Source: Sandaracinobacteroides saxicola (lineage in GTDB: Bacteria > Pseudomonadota > Alphaproteobacteria > Sphingomonadales > Sphingomonadaceae). Taken from it: a stretch of DNA of 64,000 nucleotides. Location: NCBI RefSeq assembly GCF_014117445.1, contig NZ_CP059851.1, positions 3,026,501 through 3,090,500 on the forward strand, written 5' to 3'. The notes beneath the pieces were generated by a model, which made no database searches, was not told the origin of the DNA, and was given only the letters and a program-made list of their open reading frames with translations. Positions 18,665-26,909 of the stretch are shown here, piece after piece. The first letter of the stretch is position 1. Every line of letters begins with the position of its first letter. The position numbers were made by a program, and so were the translations under genes.

Positions 18665-18743
18665 CCTGCCACCGTCATGTCATGCGGCTTAGCAGCTTCC
18701 GAGCGGCCTGTGAAACCCGCCCGCCAAACGCTATGCTGCCGCT

Positions 18744-19199
18744 ATGGCCTTCCCCCCCAACCCCGCCATGGCCGCCGCGCTCGCCGCCGCCCGCGCCGCC
18801 GCCGCGATGGGCGAGGTCCCCGTCGGCGCCGTCATCACGGACAGCGCCGGCACCATCATCGCCACCGCCCACAACCGCACCCGCGTTGATCATGACCCCA
18901 CCGCCCACGCCGAAATCCTCGCCATCCGCGCCGCCGCCAAAGCCCTCGGCACCGACCGCCTGACCGGCTGCACCCTCACCGTCACCCTGGAACCCTGCGC
19001 CATGTGCGCCGGCGCCATCGCCCACGCCCGCCTCACCCGCCTCACCTATGCCGCTCCCGACCCCAAAGGCGGCGCCATCGAACACGGCCCCCGCATCTTC
19101 ACCCAACCCACCGTGCACCACAGGCCGGAAATCATCACCGGCGTCGCCGAAGCCGAAGCTGCGCAGTTGCTGCGGACCTTTTTTACCGAGAGACGCTAA
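18744..19199 (+). CDS. tadA: tRNA-specific adenosine deaminase
   Basis: 151 residues. Converts adenosine 34 to inosine in the anticodon of tRNA-Arg. The zinc and catalytic residues are H55-A-E57 and C85-x2-C88 (LEPCAMCAGAI). Length and order match bacterial TadA. Divergent from the kinase gene and convergent with the SDR gene, 6 bp from its stop. Confidence 0.95.
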   Translation: MAFPPNPAMAAALAAARAAAAMGEVPVGAVITDSAGTIIATAHNRTRVDHDPTAHAEILAIRAAAKALGTDRLTGCTLTVTLEPCAMCAGAIAHARLTRLTYAAPDPKGGAIEHGPRIFTQPTVHHRPEIITGVAEAEAAQLLRTFFTERR

Positions 19200-19205
19200 A
19201 CGCCC

Positions 19206-20093
19206 TCACGCCGTCCGCTGCGCCCGATCCGCCGCGTTCGTGCTCCGGATCGCCGCGTTGATCATGTCCCAATCGCCGCCATCCAAATTGGTCAGCGCAT
19301 GGAAATTGCCGCCGCTCGCCAGCCACTGCCCGCCGTCGATCGGGATGCACGCACCGGTCAGATATTCGCACTGGTCGCTCATCAGGAACAGCGCCAGGTT
19401 CGCCAGCTCCTGATGCTCCCCCATCCGCCGCAGCGGGATGCTCCCCGCACCCGTCCCCGCCCCGGTCTTGGCCGCCAGCGGCGCCGGCATCAGTCGCTCC
19501 CACGCGCCCTTGGTGGGGAACGGCCCCGGCGCAATCGCATTGGCGCGGATGCCCTTCGGCCCCCACTCCACGGCCAGCGATTGCGTCATCGCGTTGATCC
19601 CCGCCTTGCTCATCGCGCTCGGCACCGTAAACGGCCCGCCGGTCCAAACCCAGGTGGTCACGATGCTGATGATATTGCCCTTGTGCCCGCCGGCGATCCA
19701 GCGCTTCCCCGCCGCCACCGTCGTGTTGAACGTGCCGTGCGCCACGATGCTGGCGATCGCGTTGAAGGCGTTGGCGGACAGGTCCTCCGTCCGGCTGATG
19801 AAGTTCCCCGCCGCATTGTTCACCAGGCCCGTCAATGGCCCGGCATCGAAGATCGCCTGCATCGCCTCGTCGATGGCGCCGGCGTTGCGGATATCCACCG
19901 CCATGTCGGACACCGTGCCACCGGTCTTCTCGCGGATTTCCGCCGCCGTCTCCTCCAGCACCGCACCCCGGCGACCCCAGATCACCACCTCCGCGCCATG
20001 TGCGGCATAGGCTTCGGACATGGACTTGCCCAACCCGGTGCCGCCCCCCGTCACCAGGATCTTGTGGCCGCTCAGCAGGTCGGGCTTGAACAT
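19206..20093 (-). CDS. SDR oxidoreductase, 2,4-dienoyl-CoA-reductase-like
   Basis: 295 residues. The NAD(P) site is TGGGTGLG near residues 15-22, with NNAAGNF after it. The usual YxxxK is replaced by S in VPSAMSKAG, and PGPFPTKGAWERL follows; this pattern is typical of the DECR1 family rather than a defect, since DECR1 uses a different tyrosine. Likely auxiliary enzyme for beta-oxidation of unsaturated fatty acids. Monocistronic. Confidence 0.85.
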   Translation of the reverse strand: MFKPDLLSGHKILVTGGGTGLGKSMSEAYAAHGAEVVIWGRRGAVLEETAAEIREKTGGTVSDMAVDIRNAGAIDEAMQAIFDAGPLTGLVNNAAGNFISRTEDLSANAFNAIASIVAHGTFNTTVAAGKRWIAGGHKGNIISIVTTWVWTGGPFTVPSAMSKAGINAMTQSLAVEWGPKGIRANAIAPGPFPTKGAWERLMPAPLAAKTGAGTGAGSIPLRRMGEHQELANLALFLMSDQCEYLTGACIPIDGGQWLASGGNFHALTNLDGGDWDMINAAIRSTNAADRAQRTA

Positions 20094-20139
20094 CGTCTCT
20101 CTCCCAAAAATCGATGAACGCGCCTAAGCCTGCCCCGCC

Positions 20140-20379
20140 ATGCCCTGCCAAGCTATCAATATCGACGCGAGAGGCCTGCGCTGCCCGCTCCCCGCGCTGC
20201 GCCTCGCCCGCGCCGTCCGCGAAAACGGCCCCGGCACCTACAGCCTCGCCGCCGACGACCCCGCCGCCACCCTCGACATCCCCGCGCTTTGTGCGGAGCG
20301 CGGCTGGCACCTCACCGCCGCCGGCGAAGGCGTCTTCCACGTCACCGTCCCCCTGTCCCCCAACAGCCCAAGCGCCTAA
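20140..20379 (+). CDS. TusA-like sulfur carrier protein
   Basis: 79 residues. DARGLRCPLPALRLARA holds the family CPxP motif, with C15 the sulfur-carrying cysteine. Such proteins relay persulfide sulfur, for example to tRNA thiolation or cofactor synthesis. It lies 9 bp upstream of the NAD+ synthetase gene in the same direction, so the two are probably co-transcribed. No other sulfur-relay gene is nearby, so it is named only to family. Confidence 0.88.
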   Translation: MPCQAINIDARGLRCPLPALRLARAVRENGPGTYSLAADDPAATLDIPALCAERGWHLTAAGEGVFHVTVPLSPNSPSA

Positions 20380-20388
20380 GGCGATCCC

Positions 20389-22041
20389 ATGACCGACCGT
20401 CTGACTATCGTCCTCGCCCAGATGAACCCCGCGATGGGCGACCTCACCGCCAACGCGGACACCATCCTCGCCCTGCGCGCCGCACACCCGGATGCCGACC
20501 TGATCCTCACCCCCGAACTCTCCCTCATCGGCTACCCGCCCGAAGACCTGGTGCTGAAACCCGCCCTGGTCCAGGCCGCCGCCGCCCAGCTCGCCCGCCT
20601 CGCCGCCGCCACCGCCCCCCCCGGCCCCGCGCTGCTCGTCGGCACCGCCCACCAAGCGGACACCGGCCTGCACAACGCCATGGCCCTGCTCGATGCCGGC
20701 CGCATCGCCGGCGTCACGCTCAAACATGACCTCCCCAACTATGGCGTGTTCGATGAAAAGCGCGTCTTCGCCCCCGGCCCGCTGCCCTTCCCCCTGCTGT
20801 TCCGCGGCATCCAGCTCGGCATCCCCATCTGCGAGGACATGTGGACCCCCACCGTCACCGCCCACCTCTCTGCACACGGCGCCGAACTCCTCCTCGTCCC
20901 CAACGGCAGCCCGTACGAGATCGGCAAGGAAGCCCGCCGCCTGGCGCTCGCCCGGGCCCGCGTCGCCGAAACCGGCCTCCCCCTGCTCTACGTCAACCGC
21001 ACCGGCGGGCAGGACGAGCTGGTGTTCGACGGCGGCAGCTTCGTCCTCAACCCGGACGGGCAGACCATGGCCCGCCTGCAGGATTGGGACGCCACCACCG
21101 CCACCGCGCACTTCGCCCGCACCGCCAACGGCTGGCGCGCCGACCCCGGCGAGACCCACGCGCCGGACAGCGACATGGAAGAAATCTACCACGCCATGCT
21201 GCTCAGCCTGCGCGACTATGTGAACCGCAACCGCTTCCCCGGCGTCGTCCTTGGCCTCTCTGGCGGCATCGACAGCGCGCTCTCCGCCGCCGTCGCCGTC
21301 GATGCGCTGGGCGCCGACCGCGTCCACTGCGTCATGCTCCCCAGCCGCTTCACCAGCCAGGAGTCGCTGGATGACGCCGCCGAATGCGCAAAGCTGATGG
21401 GCACAAGGCTGGACACCATCCCCATCGCCCCCGCCATGGACGCGTTCAACACCATGCTCGCCCCCCTGTTCGCCGGCCTGCCGGCGAACACAACGGAGGA
21501 AAACATCCAGTCCCGCATCCGCGGCCTCACCCTCATGGCGCTCAGCAACAAGTTCGGCCCCATGCTGCTCACCACCGGCAACAAGAGCGAGATGTCCACC
21601 GGCTACGCCACCATCTACGGCGACATGGCTGGCGGCTATTCGGTGCTGAAGGACGTGTACAAGACCACCGTCTTCCGCCTCTGCGAATGGCGCAACACCC
21701 ACCGCCCGCGCTTGGGCCTCGGCCCCGACGGCCCCGTGATGCCCGCCCGCGTCATCACCAAGCCACCGTCTGCCGAGCTCCGCGACAACCAGCGCGATGA
21801 CGACAGCCTGCCGCCTTATGAGGTGCTGGACGCGATCCTCCACGGCCTGATCGAGGAAGAGCGCAGCGTCGCCGACCTCGTCGCCGCCGGCCACGACGCG
21901 GCAACGGTCGCCCGCGTCGAACGCCTGCTCTACATCGCCGAGTATAAACGCCGCCAATCCCCCCCCGGCGTCAAAATCGGACCCCGAACCTTCGGCCGAG
22001 ACCGCCGCTACCCCATCACCAACGCCTTCCGCACCAGCTAG
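20389..22041 (+). CDS. nadE: Glutamine-hydrolysing NAD+ synthase
   Basis: 550 residues. The N-terminal nitrilase-type amidase has its Glu43-Lys112-Cys148 triad (GIPICEDMW), and the C-terminal synthetase carries the ATP pyrophosphatase loop SGGIDS at 291-296. It makes NAD+ from nicotinic acid adenine dinucleotide using glutamine. Length matches the two-domain form. The following sequence drops sharply in GC. Confidence 0.96.
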   Translation: MTDRLTIVLAQMNPAMGDLTANADTILALRAAHPDADLILTPELSLIGYPPEDLVLKPALVQAAAAQLARLAAATAPPGPALLVGTAHQADTGLHNAMALLDAGRIAGVTLKHDLPNYGVFDEKRVFAPGPLPFPLLFRGIQLGIPICEDMWTPTVTAHLSAHGAELLLVPNGSPYEIGKEARRLALARARVAETGLPLLYVNRTGGQDELVFDGGSFVLNPDGQTMARLQDWDATTATAHFARTANGWRADPGETHAPDSDMEEIYHAMLLSLRDYVNRNRFPGVVLGLSGGIDSALSAAVAVDALGADRVHCVMLPSRFTSQESLDDAAECAKLMGTRLDTIPIAPAMDAFNTMLAPLFAGLPANTTEENIQSRIRGLTLMALSNKFGPMLLTTGNKSEMSTGYATIYGDMAGGYSVLKDVYKTTVFRLCEWRNTHRPRLGLGPDGPVMPARVITKPPSAELRDNQRDDDSLPPYEVLDAILHGLIEEERSVADLVAAGHDAATVARVERLLYIAEYKRRQSPPGVKIGPRTFGRDRRYPITNAFRTS

Positions 22042-22114
22042 CACCGAGAACTACGATACCCTCGATTCGGGTGTCATGACGACCGAGCCGCAATGACGAA
22101 CAGTGCAATCCAAG

Positions 22115-22231
22115 ATGGTGCATATAAAAGAATTTTTCTTAGGGTTTGTTGCTCAGCATGCCATAGAATCCGGCAACGAGATTGATTGGGTAGAATTTAT
22201 TATTCAAAAACAACGCAATATACCATTTTAG
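22115..22231 (+). CDS. Possible 38-aa ORF in low-GC DNA
   Basis: Reads MVHIKEFFLGFVAQHAIESG, then NEIDWVEFIIQKQRNIPF and a TAG. It has a plausible amino-acid mix and an AT-rich codon bias, but no clear ribosome-binding site and no recognised family. It may be a real small protein, or the remnant of a longer gene. Confidence 0.3.
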   Translation: MVHIKEFFLGFVAQHAIESGNEIDWVEFIIQKQRNIPF

Positions 22232-22342
22232 AATATAACGCACTGGTTAAGTGAAAACGACATCCAAGGCCTGCATGATGTTATCCTCGGTATCCACACC
22301 TACCATATCTTGACATGCTGCTGAGCCTAACCGAAACAAAAT

Positions 22343-22372
22343 GAGCCGAGGCACCTGCCAGTGCCTCGGCTC
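22343..22372 (-). terminator. Strong hairpin downstream of the minus-strand small gene
   Basis: GAGCCGAGGCAC/GTGCCTCGGCTC is a perfect 12-bp stem with a 6-nt loop. On the minus strand it is followed by CATTTTGTTT, so it fits a Rho-independent terminator for the gene at 22494-22730. Confidence 0.7.
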
Positions 22373-22493
22373 GGGTATTTCCACCGGCTCTGAACGCCGA
22401 TGGTTGTGATCACTGCTAAGGCATGGCCGGTGGCAGCGTTCGCGTCAAGAGTGTTCAGGGCCCTCATTGTGAGAGGGCAGAGCAAATGAGTCC

Positions 22494-22730
22494 TTAAGGT
22501 AACTTCTTTCCGGCGCCGCTCCCGATTAGGTTGCGAACCGTTGTGATTGCACGAGCCCAAAAGCCCAAGCCTGCGGGAATACGTGCATCTATCACGCCAT
22601 CTATGCGCGCGAAAGCAAGCTGGCCCAACCGGCTCCGTGCGTCGTCCCAGCTTGATGCTGGCAATTCAAACGACCACTCAGCCGCATTGTGTCGATAGGT
22701 GATGAGATAGCGATCAAATTTTCTTTCCAT
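22494..22730 (-). CDS. Small hypothetical protein
   Basis: 78 residues from the ATG at 22730, the longer start at 22745 being less likely because the shorter N-terminus (MERKFDRYLITYRHNAAEW) looks natural. Mixed alpha/beta, then one weakly hydrophobic stretch (AGLGFWARAITTVRN). I have seen similar short proteins in alphaproteobacteria without function. It is divergent from the DUF1508 gene, with 13 bp between the two start codons, so they share a promoter region and may be a unit. Confidence 0.7.
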   Translation of the reverse strand: MERKFDRYLITYRHNAAEWSFELPASSWDDARSRLGQLAFARIDGVIDARIPAGLGFWARAITTVRNLIGSGAGKKLP

Positions 22731-22743
22731 TAAGGAATCTCCC

Positions 22744-22914
22744 ATGAACCATTATAAACTCTATCGTGACGCCTCCAACTATTGGAGGTGGCGGTTTGTC
22801 TCAGCGAATGGCCGCACCATCGCAGACTCTGCTGAGGGCTACAGCAACAAATCCGACGCACTCAATGGCATTGCCATTATGAAGGCATCGTATAGCGCCC
22901 CGGTCTACGAATAG
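22744..22914 (+). CDS. DUF1508 (YegP-like) small protein
   Basis: 56 residues: MNHYKLYRDASNYWRWRFVS, then a stretch containing GRTIADSAEGYSNKSDALNGI. The YKLYRD...WRWR...A..NG..IA.SAEGY..K.DA..GI pattern is one YegP-type DUF1508 unit, normally found as tandem repeats of about 50 residues. Here a single unit stands alone. Cytosolic, no known function. It is followed directly by a 13-bp terminator stem. Confidence 0.85.
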   Translation: MNHYKLYRDASNYWRWRFVSANGRTIADSAEGYSNKSDALNGIAIMKASYSAPVYE

Positions 22915-22918
22915 TGAG

Positions 22919-22950
22919 AATGGCGGATAGTCTTAGCACTATCCGCCATT
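22919..22950 (+). terminator. Rho-independent-like terminator after the DUF1508 gene
   Basis: AATGGCGGATAGT/ACTATCCGCCATT, a perfect 13-bp stem with a 6-nt loop, 5 bp after the stop codon, followed by TATCAAT. Its AT-flanked stem works in both directions. Confidence 0.75.
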
Positions 22951-23161
22951 TATCAATAGATTAGACAATATGAGTCGCTCGTCTGGATAGAAGAAATAGG
23001 GCTTATTGGCACTCGACGACGACGTCGGATTCCACGGGCGCCAGCATCGTAAACGCCGCCATGGTCAGCGGCCTTATCGGCAATCCGTTGAAACGCCTCG
23101 GCATCCCCCTCCCCGAACCCACAGCCTTGCCACATCCCGCCGCCCCCGCCACCCTTCCCCC

Positions 23162-24199
23162 ATGAAAACCCCCTTCCTCCTCGCCGCCCTGCTCCTCGCC
23201 ACCCCCACCCTCGCCACGCCCCCGGCCTTCGGCGGGCCACCAACGACCATCTTCGTGCTCGGCAGCACCCACCTCTCGCAAACCCCCGGCATCAAGCGCG
23301 AGTATCTCCCGCCGCTCCTCGACCGTCTCGCCGGCACCCGCGCCGACATCATCGTCCTTGAAGGCCTCTCGGGCATCCAGTGCGACACGCTCCGCCGCTT
23401 CGAACCCCGCTACCCCGGCATGTATCGGGATTATTGCCGCGCGCCGGACATCGCGGCGAAATCCACCGGGCTGGACGTCCCCGCCGCCACCGCGGCGTGG
23501 GCGGCCACGCTGAAAAACTGGCCCGCCGCCCCCACGCCCGCGCAGCGTCGCACGCTGGCCAGCCAGTTCGCCGCCGGGGGCGAGCTCGAGTCCGCCCTCG
23601 TCCAGTGGCTGCGCCTGCCCCCCGCCGAACGCACCGAAGGCGATGGCATCGACACCGCGCTCAAAGACCTGCTGAACAAGCGCGAACTCGTCATGAACGA
23701 AAATACCCAGATCGGCGTGCCGCTGGCCGTCCGCTTGCGCCACGAGCGCGTCTTCATGGTGGACGATCACACGGCAGACAGCATCCAGGCAGAAAGCGGC
23801 CCGGCGCTCGACCCCTGGCTCACCGCGCTCTGGAAATCGCCGGCCGCCGCCGCCTTCGGGAAGGTTTATAACGCGCGGCAAAATCGTGTCACCGATGGCC
23901 CCAGCCTGATCGCCTTCTACCGCTGGATCAACACGCCTGCCGCCCAGCAGGCCGCCAACCGTGTCGACCAGGGCGCAGCCGCGCTGGACGCCAAACCGCC
24001 CCATCTCGGCCGCCACTATCTCGCCTGGTGGGAAACCCGTAACCTGCGCATGGTCGCCAACATCCGCGAGGCCGCCGGTGCCAGGCCCGGCGCCCGCATC
24101 CTCGCCATCGTCGGCAGCAGCCACAAGCTGCCCTACGAACGCTACCTCGCCACACAAACCGACATGCGCGTCGCCGACATCGACCCGTTGCTCAGATAG
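23162..24199 (+). CDS. Secreted TraB/GumN-like protein (DUF5694-like)
   Basis: 345 residues from the ATG at 23162, giving a signal peptide (MKTPFLLAALLLATPTLA). FVLGSTHLSQTPG and IIVLEGLSG near the N-terminus, plus ILAIVGSSHK near the C-terminus, match the TraB/GumN/ChaN superfamily, in particular the DUF5694 group. Conserved His and Glu residues suggest a metal-dependent periplasmic hydrolase, but no activity is established for this group. It stands alone. Confidence 0.8.
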   Translation: MKTPFLLAALLLATPTLATPPAFGGPPTTIFVLGSTHLSQTPGIKREYLPPLLDRLAGTRADIIVLEGLSGIQCDTLRRFEPRYPGMYRDYCRAPDIAAKSTGLDVPAATAAWAATLKNWPAAPTPAQRRTLASQFAAGGELESALVQWLRLPPAERTEGDGIDTALKDLLNKRELVMNENTQIGVPLAVRLRHERVFMVDDHTADSIQAESGPALDPWLTALWKSPAAAAFGKVYNARQNRVTDGPSLIAFYRWINTPAAQQAANRVDQGAAALDAKPPHLGRHYLAWWETRNLRMVANIREAAGARPGARILAIVGSSHKLPYERYLATQTDMRVADIDPLLR

Positions 24200-24211
24200 A
24201 CCCCCACCGAT

Positions 24212-24265
24212 CCTCCCCCACCTCGTGTGGGGGAGGTGCCGGCGAAGCCGGCGGAGGGGGGGGCC
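24212..24265. repeat. REP-like double-hairpin element
   Basis: CCTCCCCCAC (24212-24221) pairs with GTGGGGGAGG (24227-24236), then GCCGGC-GAA-GCCGGC. Sits exactly between the stops of two convergent genes and probably doubles as a bidirectional terminator. Confidence 0.8.
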
Positions 24266-25957
24266 TCACAACCGCGCCTTCAGCTCGCTCTTCAACACCT
24301 TCCCATTGGCATTGCGCGGCAGCACCTCCGCCTCCACGAACACCGCCACCGGCACCTTGAACCCCGCCAGCCGCTCGCGCACGAATGCCCGCAGCTCGTC
24401 CGCCCCTGCGCTCGCCCCCGGCTTCAGCGTCACGAACGCCACCGGCTCCTCCCCCAGCACATCATGCGCCCGCCCCACCAGCGCCGCGTCCATCACCGCC
24501 GGATGCTCGCACAACACCCCCTCCACCTCCACGCAATAGATATTCTCGCCGCCCCGGATCAGCATGTCCTTCGCCCGGTCGACGATGGTGATGAACCCCT
24601 CCGCGTCGATCCGCGCCAGGTCGCCCGTCCGCACCCAGCCGTCGGGAAAGGTCTCCGCGCTCGCCTCCGGCCGGTTCCAATATCCCTTCACGATATTCGG
24701 CCCGAACCCGTACAGCTCCCCCACCTCGTCCACGCCCAGCACCGCCCCGTCCGGCCCGCGCACCTCCGCGTCGCACACCGCCACCGGCGGCCCGGCACTG
24801 TCCGGCCGGTGCAGATAATCCTCCGCCATATGGTGGCTGAAGGTCGCGCTCGTCTCGGTCATGCCCCAGCCATTGCCCGGCGCGCGGCCCCCGCTGCCGA
24901 TCTGCCGCACCAGCTCCGGCGCCGAGGGGGCGCCACCATAGGCAATCGTGTCCAGGCTGCTGATGTCATGCTTGCCTACATCGGGATGCGTCAGCAGCTG
25001 CCAGGCGATCGTCGGCACGCCGCCGGCACTCGTGATCCGCTCCCGCTCGATCAGCTTCAGCGCCTCGCCCGCATCGAACCTGCGCTGCATCACCAGCTTG
25101 TACCCCGCCACCAGACTGGGGTTTAAAATGGCATGACACCCCGTCGCATGAAAAAACGGCACGCTCAGCAACGTCGCCTTCTGCGGTGAATCAGCACTGG
25201 GAACCGCCGGCATCTCCCCCCGCCGCAACGCACTCCGCGCCTGACTGTAGGCACTCGACAAGATGTTCGACACGATGTTCCGCTGCGTCCCCAGCGCGCC
25301 CTTCGGCCGCCCGGTGGTGCCGCTGGTGTAGAAAATCGTCGCATCATCCTCCGGGCCCAGGAACGGCACCGGCGTCGCCACCTCCGGCAAGCCCGCCCAC
25401 TCCCCCGGCCGCCCGATCAGCCCCTCCAGCGTCACGTCGCCCTCACCGCGCGTTACGATCACCTGCCGCAAGTCCGGCAGCCGCGCCACACAGGGCGCAA
25501 TGCGCCCCCAACGCTCGCCATCCACCAGCAGCACGCCCGCGCCACTGTCGGCCAGCCCATATTCCAGTTCCGGCCCCGTCCACCAGGCGTTCAGCGGCGT
25601 CAGGATCGCGCCGCACAGCACGCCGGCATAAAAGGCCACCGGCCATTCCGGCAGGTTGCGCATCACCACCGCCACCCGGTCGCCCGGCACCACCCCCATG
25701 CCGCGCAGCGCCTCCGCCAGCGCAATCGTCGCGCGCGCGAACGCCTCGAAACTCACCCGCTCGTCGTCCAGCACCAGGAAGGTCCGCTCGCCATGCGCGC
25801 GCCCCGCCGCGAAACAATGCTGAAGGCTGGCCGGCGCATTCTTCCAGGTGCGCGTCGGCCGGCCCCGGATCACCACCGTCTCCATCTCGAACGGCATCCC
25901 CGGCGCGGTCAGCATCTCCCGCGCCGCCGCGATGCTCATCGCCGGCCACTCTCCCAT
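24266..25957 (-). CDS. Acyl-CoA synthetase (AMP-dependent)
   Basis: 563 residues from the ATG at 25957; MSIAAAREML at 25939 is the alternative. ANL-superfamily motifs: the P-loop FYTSGTTGRPKGAL, the GWGMTETSATFSHH substrate region, DGWVRTGDLARID and the C-terminal lysine in NANGKVLKSELK. It activates a carboxylic acid, probably a fatty or related acid, to its CoA thioester. The alpha/beta hydrolase gene upstream ends at 26001, 43 bp before this start, so co-transcription is likely. Confidence 0.92.
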   Translation of the reverse strand: MGEWPAMSIAAAREMLTAPGMPFEMETVVIRGRPTRTWKNAPASLQHCFAAGRAHGERTFLVLDDERVSFEAFARATIALAEALRGMGVVPGDRVAVVMRNLPEWPVAFYAGVLCGAILTPLNAWWTGPELEYGLADSGAGVLLVDGERWGRIAPCVARLPDLRQVIVTRGEGDVTLEGLIGRPGEWAGLPEVATPVPFLGPEDDATIFYTSGTTGRPKGALGTQRNIVSNILSSAYSQARSALRRGEMPAVPSADSPQKATLLSVPFFHATGCHAILNPSLVAGYKLVMQRRFDAGEALKLIERERITSAGGVPTIAWQLLTHPDVGKHDISSLDTIAYGGAPSAPELVRQIGSGGRAPGNGWGMTETSATFSHHMAEDYLHRPDSAGPPVAVCDAEVRGPDGAVLGVDEVGELYGFGPNIVKGYWNRPEASAETFPDGWVRTGDLARIDAEGFITIVDRAKDMLIRGGENIYCVEVEGVLCEHPAVMDAALVGRAHDVLGEEPVAFVTLKPGASAGADELRAFVRERLAGFKVPVAVFVEAEVLPRNANGKVLKSELKARL

Positions 25958-26000
25958 GTCATTCTCCCGCGCCGCCTCTCCCAGCGGTCTTCCCCGAACG

Positions 26001-26900
26001 CTAGCGAGCCACCGCCAACCCGTCCAGCCATTCCGCCAGATGCGCATTGACCGCTTCCGGCGCCTCCTGCTGCACCCAGTGCGACACCCCCGGCAGCCGC
26101 CGCAGCGTAAAGTCCGCCACCCATTGCTCCGTCCCCTCGGTGCAGCGGATGTTCAGCGCCGCGTCCTCCTCGCCCCACAGCATCAGCGTCGGCACCTCAA
26201 CCCGGCCGTCGCCTGCATCGGGCGGAAAGCGCAACAGCGCGCGATAGTAGTTCACCATCGCTGTCATCGCCCGCGGCCGCAACGCCGCCGCTGCATAAAT
26301 GTTCAGCACCTCCTCCGGAAAGCGTGCCTTGTCCACCGCCATCCCCACGAACGCTTGGCGAACGCCCCGCGCGCCATCGCGCGTCATCATCAGCTCGGGC
26401 AGCTTCGGCAGCTGGAAAAAGAACACATACCAGCTCCGCCGCAGCTGCCGCCAGTGCCGGATCTCCCGCCGCGCCACAAACGGATGCGGCACATTCATGA
26501 TCACCAGCCCCACCAGCGGCCGCACGCGCTGGATGGCGAACTGCCACGCGATCAGCGCCCCCCAGTCATGCGCCACCAGCAGCACCTCGCGGGCACCGCT
26601 CGCGTCGATCAGCGCCGCCACATCCGCCACCAGCATGTCCATCGCATAGGCCGCCACCCCCTCGGGCCGCGATGAAGCGCCATAACCCCGCAGGTTCGGC
26701 GCCCACACCCGCCACCCCCGCGCCGCCAGCATCGGCATCTGGAACCGCCAGCTGTAGTTCAGCTCCGGAAAGCCGTGCAGGCACAGCGCCAGCCGCTCCC
26801 CCGCCCCACATTCCGCCACTTCAAAGCGCTGGCCGTTCGCCGCCACGAACGCTTGCGAAATCCCGCTCGCGGGTTCGGGCGTCCAGCTGAACTCCGGCAT
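26001..26900 (-). CDS. Alpha/beta hydrolase, epoxide-hydrolase-like
   Basis: 299 residues. CLHGFPELNYSWR holds the HGFPE oxyanion motif, AHDWGALIAW supplies the nucleophile Asp of the epoxide hydrolase/haloalkane dehalogenase group, and GVSHWVQQEAPEAV gives the catalytic His. Two cap-domain tyrosines (RSWYVFFFQ, MVNYYRALL) support an epoxide hydrolase over a dehalogenase. No signal peptide. Lies between PBP1A and the acyl-CoA ligase, all minus strand. Confidence 0.88.
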   Translation of the reverse strand: MPEFSWTPEPASGISQAFVAANGQRFEVAECGAGERLALCLHGFPELNYSWRFQMPMLAARGWRVWAPNLRGYGASSRPEGVAAYAMDMLVADVAALIDASGAREVLLVAHDWGALIAWQFAIQRVRPLVGLVIMNVPHPFVARREIRHWRQLRRSWYVFFFQLPKLPELMMTRDGARGVRQAFVGMAVDKARFPEEVLNIYAAAALRPRAMTAMVNYYRALLRFPPDAGDGRVEVPTLMLWGEEDAALNIRCTEGTEQWVADFTLRRLPGVSHWVQQEAPEAVNAHLAEWLDGLAVAR

Positions 26901-26909
26901 TGCAGCCTC

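Larger units (their letters stand above)
22042..22493. other. Low-GC intergenic stretch
   Basis: About 450 bp, clearly more AT-rich than the flanking genes, especially 22115-22270. It contains one possible 38-aa ORF (listed) and a strong hairpin at 22343-22372. No tRNA, integrase or attachment repeat is visible. Confidence 0.6.

Noticed and set aside
19206-20093. SDR with a missing catalytic tyrosine, at first taken as an inactive enzyme
   Set aside because: The VPSAMSKAG pattern and the following PGPFPTKG are normal for the DECR1 group, which lacks the standard YxxxK tyrosine.
19183-22044. 953-residue open frame on the minus strand across the SDR and nadE genes
   Set aside because: It is antisense to nadE, Gly/Asp/Glu-rich in the manner of shadow frames in high-GC DNA, and its 3' part is the SDR read in the wrong frame.
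22042-22493. tRNA gene or phage attachment site after nadE
   Set aside because: No cloverleaf, CCA-type acceptor pairing or direct repeats could be found.
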